A stretch of 10,479 bases of DNA from Promethearchaeota archaeon. GTDB lineage: Archaea; Asgardarchaeota; Lokiarchaeia; Sigynarchaeales; SOKP01. Positions 7,814 to 10,479 of this stretch are shown here, one piece after another. The position numbers and the translations under genes were made by a program. The stretch covers positions 1 through 10,479 of the forward strand of contig JAEOTJ010000281.1 of the NCBI GenBank assembly GCA_016839905.1, in the 5' to 3' direction. The notes beneath the pieces were generated by a model, which was given only the letters and a program-made list of their open reading frames with translations, did not search any database and was not told the origin of the DNA. Within the stretch, counting starts at the first letter, position 1, and every line of letters begins with the position of its first letter.

Positions 7814-8278
7814 TTACTCATTTAATTCTAACTCATTATAATCTCTTTCTAGGGTTTCATCAAATTTTTCTTTTATCAATTCCTTATCATTTATGGTAAT
7901 TGACAGAATATTTTCATCGTTGGGAGGAAAATAGTTATTATTTTTTTCATAACCTTTCTTTGTATTGTTTTGCCATAAATTCTTTATTGTATACCTTATG
8001 CCCTTATCAACTGGAAGGCTAGATAAATAAGATTCTCCCAGATCAGTATCAATACAAATACTGGCACCCCTATCATTTATTTGAGGATGAGATAATTGTG
8101 CAGGCTCTAAAAAAACTAGTTTATGTTTTAAATGGCTTATTTTTAGTTTTACGATTCCTCCTAGAATTTTAATGTCTTTTATGTTGTTTTCTTTTAGCTT
8201 AAATCTTATTAAATAGACCATTTTTTTTAGTTTAGAAATGCCACTACCTCCAACTTTGCCAATAATTATAAGATACAC
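7814..8278 (-). CDS. E2-like (UBC-fold) Ubl-conjugating enzyme
   Basis: 154 residues from GTG 8278, but probably 175. The core GGIVKLKISHLKHKLVFLEP, then LSHPQINDRGASICIDTD, is the E2 pattern 'GG.F.L.I..P..YP..PP...F....HPNI...G.ICLD'. Cys75 is the expected thioester cysteine (codon 8056-8054). The catalytic HPN is HPQ (64-66), Gln replacing the oxyanion Asn. A helix LPVDKGIRYTIKNLW then matches the 'LTISKVLLSIQSLL' helix; the usual Trp after ICLD is missing. E2 enzymes take the Ubl from E1 as a thioester and pass it to a target. From the GTG, Cys75 sits about 10 residues too early and the first helix is missing. The frame is open for 21 codons further, starting at ATA 8341, just after TAA 8344-8342, and encodes ITSSEKLLKERLLFKIIKR, a good E2 first helix, with GGTGA 5 bases ahead. 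I gave the conventional start but believe the longer form. Confidence 0.8.
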   Translation of the reverse strand: MYLIIIGKVGGSGISKLKKMVYLIRFKLKENNIKDIKILGGIVKLKISHLKHKLVFLEPAQLSHPQINDRGASICIDTDLGESYLSSLPVDKGIRYTIKNLWQNNTKKGYEKNNNYFPPNDENILSITINDKELIKEKFDETLERDYNELELNE

Positions 8279-8346
8279 ATAATTTCTTTTTATAATCTTA
8301 AAAAGTAATCTTTCTTTTAATAACTTCTCTGAAGATGTTATTTATA

Positions 8347-8351
8347 TCACC
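8347..8351 (-). promoter_or_regulatory. Ribosome-binding site before the E2-like gene (points to ATA 8341)
   Basis: GGTGA (continuing GGTGAT), complementary to the archaeal 16S 3' end, is followed after TATAA by ATA at 8341-8339 in the E2 frame. It is about 70 bases from the GTG at 8278, so it cannot serve that start. The preceding ATG (8353-8351) is in the same frame but is stopped after three codons by TAA 8344-8342. Confidence 0.55.
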
Positions 8352-8358
8352 ATCTCTG

Positions 8359-8688
8359 CTATATTAAAGCTCCGCCCAAACTAACTCCCAGAATTATATG
8401 GTGTGTTGAAGATTTTCGAGGGAATATATCTTCTAAATTTGCTTGATCAAGATCATAGATAGTGAAATTTTCTCTATCAATATTATCCGCAAATCGTTCT
8501 AAACCTTGTTCTTTTAAAGCTTCCGCTATTCGAGTATAATTATTAGTTGTAAAATGTTTCATATAATCATTGTAAGTAAAATTTCTATTGTAACTTGCTT
8601 TGTATTCAAATTCTCCCAATTCCCATTCCTCATCTTGATTTGCGAAAATTAATTCAATAATAAAATCCATAGTATCTATATTATACAC
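8359..8688 (-). CDS. Candidate ubiquitin-like modifier precursor ending in GG-ALI
   Basis: 109 residues from GTG 8688; the ATG at 8670 gives 103. The C-terminus is HHIILGVSLGGALI: a di-glycine (105-106) after a strand-like segment, then three residues, the usual layout of a ubiquitin or SUMO precursor that a protease trims to GG. The order of elements fits a beta-grasp fold: strand DFIIELIFA, second strand region FEYKASY, helix YTRIAEALKEQGL, then strands to the tail. Sequence identity to known ubiquitin-like proteins is not obvious by eye, so the fold is inferred from length, C-terminus and context. Context is strong: an E2-like gene follows directly, then E1 and a JAMM protease, with an inactive JAB before it (23 bases). 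The Shine-Dalgarno GAGGTG (8693-8688) overlaps the GTG, so ATA 8679 or ATG 8670 may be the real start. It has no cysteine. Confidence 0.7.
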   Translation of the reverse strand: MYNIDTMDFIIELIFANQDEEWELGEFEYKASYNRNFTYNDYMKHFTTNNYTRIAEALKEQGLERFADNIDRENFTIYDLDQANLEDIFPRKSSTHHIILGVSLGGALI

Positions 8689-8693
8689 ACCTC
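8688..8693 (-). promoter_or_regulatory. Ribosome-binding site before the Ubl gene
   Basis: GAGGTG on the minus strand. The annotated GTG start uses its last base, which would hide the start codon in the Shine-Dalgarno duplex. Eight bases downstream is an in-frame ATA (8679); the ATG at 8670 is 17 bases away. Confidence 0.5.
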
Positions 8694-8711
8694 TTCTTTT
8701 TTCTATATTGC

Positions 8712-9485
8712 TTAATTTGTCTCTATTTCGTTGATTTTTTCTTTCATATGATCAACGTTCTTATATAAATCCTTTATAGTTCCTTTTAATTGAACGAGAA
8801 TACTACCTAGATCTAATATATTTGGTTGAGTAACTCCATCTTCTAAATAAATTTTCGATATTTTTGGGATGTGGAATAAATATGGTTTTTTTTGATTATA
8901 TTTAGTTAACTTCTGTTCAGATATAATAAAATCCTCAATAATATCGAGCGTTTGATAAAGAATGAGCGATTCGATTAAATTATCAATCGACTCTAAAATT
9001 ATATCATTATTCTCAGAAAACTTTTCTAAGATATACTGTGCAGACGAATCAATGATTTTACTTTTCCTTTGGTTAGAATTTAATACTTCTTGACCATTAT
9101 GTGTGATGTAAATAGAATGATCATTAGCACTTCCTGTGATGACTATTGAATAATCAATTAAATCATTTTTAAAATTACAATCATTCCAGATATTTTCGTT
9201 AAGAGTTTCGATATTTGTGTATATTAAGGAATACCTTTTTGGTATATCTTTTAAAGCTTCATCAATTCTCGAAATAGTTTCAGAATAGGATCCTATATTA
9301 AATGAAAATTTCTCTTGCATTCTCAGCTGTTTGGGGATAATACAAATTGGGAAATATATATTACCATCTTTTTCTAAAGTTAGGACAAATCCACCTATTT
9401 GATCATTGTCCTTCAATCTCTCTATAAAGTAATCTAAGATATCTCTAGAAAAATAATAGAACCCCTCGTCGATACTCAACCACAA
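8712..9485 (-). CDS. JAB/MPN-fold protein without metal ligands (pseudo-JAMM)
   Basis: 257 residues. It is a paralogue of the active JAB protein at 4730-6301: NDQIGGFVLTLEK against NEIGGILITLEK, IYFPICIIPKQ against VYFPICIIPNQ, and DYSIVITGS against NYSVIIGGT. Every JAMM residue is gone: Glu26 is Gln29, HSH at 86-88 becomes YTN at 89-91, and the Ser and Asp positions are unrelated, so it cannot hold the catalytic zinc in the usual way. The tail (155-257) is helical, ending in a short coiled coil (LGSILVQLKGTIKDLYKNV) that could pair with its paralogue. Inactive MPN proteins such as Rpn8 and CSN6 act as obligate partners of active ones; that role is inferred here. It is the first gene of the operon. 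The start is TTG at 9485 (or TTG 9479); a TGA lies three codons upstream, so no ATG start is possible at this N-terminus. Confidence 0.85.
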   Translation of the reverse strand: MWLSIDEGFYYFSRDILDYFIERLKDNDQIGGFVLTLEKDGNIYFPICIIPKQLRMQEKFSFNIGSYSETISRIDEALKDIPKRYSLIYTNIETLNENIWNDCNFKNDLIDYSIVITGSANDHSIYITHNGQEVLNSNQRKSKIIDSSAQYILEKFSENNDIILESIDNLIESLILYQTLDIIEDFIISEQKLTKYNQKKPYLFHIPKISKIYLEDGVTQPNILDLGSILVQLKGTIKDLYKNVDHMKEKINEIETN

Positions 9486-9499
9486 TCTCTCTCACAAAT

Positions 9500-9521
9500 G
9501 AAATATCCTTTAAGATATTTC
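9500..9521. promoter_or_regulatory. Inverted repeat over the predicted operon start, candidate operator
   Basis: GAAATATC (9500-9507), six-base spacer CTTTAA, GATATTTC (9514-9521): a perfect 8-base inverted repeat. It sits 15 bases before the TTG of the first operon gene and covers the transcription start predicted from the TATA-like box at 9531-9539. A related motif is at 9701-9715. Chance is possible in AT-rich DNA, but placement and duplication favour a regulator site. Confidence 0.4.
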
Positions 9522-9530
9522 GTTTTGTCA

Positions 9531-9562
9531 CTTTTATAGATTTTGTAATAATTCTATATAAT
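9531..9562 (-). promoter_or_regulatory. TATA-type promoter of the Ubl operon
   Basis: On the minus strand, AAATCTATAAAAG (core 9539-9531) is a good archaeal TATA box. A start about 25 bases on, near 9510, leaves a 25-base leader before TTG 9485. A second box, AATTATATAGAAT (9563-9551), would start near 9532. Either would drive the five-gene minus-strand operon, as no other long gap exists within it. Confidence 0.45.
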
Positions 9563-10330
9563 TAATAAAAAGATAGATATATAACTATTTATTAGTACTT
9601 GATTAAATGATCATACACCTCGTTACTTTCAATTCTTCCCGACAGAATTCCGAATAGGGGGATCAAGTCCAATATATATCTGCAAAAGGCTGAAAGAAAG
9701 ATATCCTGAAGATATATCCTAAAAAATGCTTTTGGTTCTTTTTTTTGCCGCCTGAAAACGTACCTATTGTCGATGAAAGGACATAAAAGGATTATATTTA
9801 GAAGGAAAAAGAATGTTTAATTCGTTATAGCTTAAATATTTATTTCTCGAAGAGCGTTCCTAAATTACCATAATTTCATAATTTTTAGATGATTTATGTG
9901 TTATTAAAGATTTTTTAGAAATTATTATTATTTCTGAACATTTGTTCAAGAAGATCAATAGTAAAATAATTTTTAAAAAGATAGCAAAGGAATTCTTTGA
10001 AAAAATTGAAAGTTCTTTAAAAAAACCTAGTTTATTATATTTATCTCTTTTCTCTTGGTTTTCTTCTATAATAAGCTTTAACATTTTGTTTTTTTTTTAA
10101 TTTGTTAATCATCTTTTTATTTATCTTACATCAAATCTTTCTTCCAATACTCTCACGATTAATTTAGAAGAGGTTCTCAGACCGTGAAATCCCCATATAT
10201 GTTTAAGTTACATTTTAATGATACTAAATACAATTATAGGTTAAAGAAATTATCTCAATTAGTCACTTTTTATTACCACTGGTAGAATTTTATAATTTGT
10301 CTATAGGAGGATTTTTTTCATATAAATAGA
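9563..10330. other. Gene-poor intergenic region
   Basis: About 770 bases with no convincing gene. It holds a second copy of the operator-like motif (9701-9715), a T-rich run (9737-9746) that could end a plus-strand transcript, and a small palindrome TACCACTGGTA (10274-10284). A minus-strand open frame of 74 codons (10084-9860) has a hydrophobic stretch, but no ribosome-binding site, and looks accidental. The Shine-Dalgarno-like AGGAGGA near 10305-10312 has no frame after it. No tRNA, insertion sequence or CRISPR repeat was seen. Confidence 0.5.
9701..9715. repeat. Second copy of the ATATCCT-AAGATAT motif
   Basis: ATATC CTGAA GATAT, an inverted repeat nearly the same as ATATC CTTTAA GATAT at 9503-9518. 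It is followed directly by a third half, ATATCCT (9714-9720). Two such sites about 200 bases apart upstream of one operon suggest a repeated binding site for a regulator. Confidence 0.3.
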
Positions 10331-10333
10331 AGA

Positions 10334-10344
10334 TTTTTTAAATA
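10334..10344 (+). promoter_or_regulatory. TATA-like box before the GC-rich RNA candidate
   Basis: TTTTTTAAATA includes TTTAAATA (10337-10344), close to the archaeal TATA consensus. Its centre is about 27 bases before the GGGTG at 10368, where the base composition changes sharply. Confidence 0.4.
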
Positions 10345-10367
10345 CGGTTGAAAGAGTTTCTTAAAAA

Positions 10368-10479
10368 GGGTGATTCCTGCCACTTAGCCTCAATTCGAGG
10401 CCTGAAAATAAAATAGGGGGAGGAGGGCGAAATCAGAGTGTAATTTCTTACACTAACCAAAAGACAAAAATCCAGGGTG
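10368..10479 (+). ncRNA. Candidate structured RNA, cut by the window edge
   Basis: The last 110 bases are clearly richer in G and C than the rest of the window, a common sign of structured RNA in AT-rich genomes, and have no long open frame. Visible hairpins: GCCTC-AATTC-GAGGC (10387-10401) and AGTGTAA-TTTC-TTACACT (10437-10454). TCCTG (10375-10379) can pair with CAGGG (10473-10477) as a closing stem. A purine-rich run (GGGGGAGGAGGG, 10416-10427) lies between the hairpins. A TATA-like box is at the right distance upstream. I could not match it to tRNA, 5S, SRP or RNase P RNA by their conserved motifs. The strand follows from the promoter position; the family is unknown. Confidence 0.4.

Noticed and set aside
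8332..8353. ATG 8353 as start of the E2 gene
   Set aside because: In frame but followed after two codons by TAA 8344-8342; usable only with readthrough or if the TAA is an error.
9630..9650. GAATTC-TTCCCGACA-GAATTC as a hairpin or attachment site
   Set aside because: GAATTC is itself a palindrome, so the pairing is trivial; no integrase or flanking duplication is present.
9860..10084. Minus-strand 74-codon open frame with a hydrophobic stretch
   Set aside because: No ribosome-binding site, an A-rich leader, low-complexity AT content and no recognisable motif; hydrophobic runs arise easily from T-rich codons.
10368..10385. GGGTGATTCCTGCC resembles the 5' end of 16S/18S rRNA (GGTTGATCCTGCC)
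   Set aside because: It carries an extra T and the following sequence does not continue as small-subunit rRNA (no conserved AAGCCATGC-type segment).

Overview
The window is strongly AT-rich, and its proteins are rich in Lys, Asn, Ile and coiled coil. GAGGTG/GGTGA ribosome-binding sites and TATA-like boxes (TTTAAATA, CTATAAAAG) point to an archaeon. Eukaryote-like parts (an E1/E2/ubiquitin-like/JAB gene set and a GTPase-like fold lacking its P-loop) suggest an Asgard (Promethearchaeota) lineage. That placement is inference; no taxonomic marker gene is present.

Left half, plus strand (1-4729): the 3' end of a MoeB/ThiF-type E1-like gene; a large protein with an N-terminal transglutaminase-like cysteine-enzyme domain, a middle domain resembling a nucleotide-binding-dead small GTPase, TPR-like helices and a C-terminal coiled coil; then a 787-residue coiled-coil/helical protein with one CPVC knuckle, 9 bases downstream. 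This arm meets the next operon tail to tail, with the two stop codons directly abutting at 4729/4730.

Right half, minus strand (9485 down to 4730): a compact five-gene operon that reads as a ubiquitin-like conjugation and deconjugation cassette. In transcription order: (1) a JAB/MPN-fold protein that has lost every JAMM metal ligand; (2) a 109-residue candidate ubiquitin-like protein ending Gly-Gly-Ala-Leu-Ile, i.e. a di-glycine with a removable three-residue tail; (3) an E2-like (UBC-fold) protein with an HPQ...ICID active-site segment; (4) an E1-like ThiF-fold protein with a long extra N-terminal domain; (5) a JAB/MPN isopeptidase with an intact JAMM motif, extended by coiled coil and a C-terminal domain, and homologous at its N-terminus to gene 1. 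The simplest model is that the active JAB trims the GG-ALI precursor and removes the modifier, the E1 activates it, and the E2 transfers it. The dead JAB could be the structural partner of the live one, as Rpn8 is for Rpn11. No RING-type E3 is visible.

Translation starts in this operon are unusual. Most genes lack an ATG at the N-terminus. Three good Shine-Dalgarno sequences (before the Ubl, E2 and E1 genes) point, at normal spacing, to in-frame ATA, ATA and ATT codons. For the E2 this adds 21 codons that look like the missing first E2 helix.

Right flank (9486-10479): a promoter region with an inverted repeat over the predicted transcription start and a second copy of the same motif about 200 bases upstream; about 800 bases without a convincing gene; and, at the far right, a locally GC-rich, hairpin-forming stretch with a TATA-like box at the right distance, a candidate structured RNA cut by the window edge.
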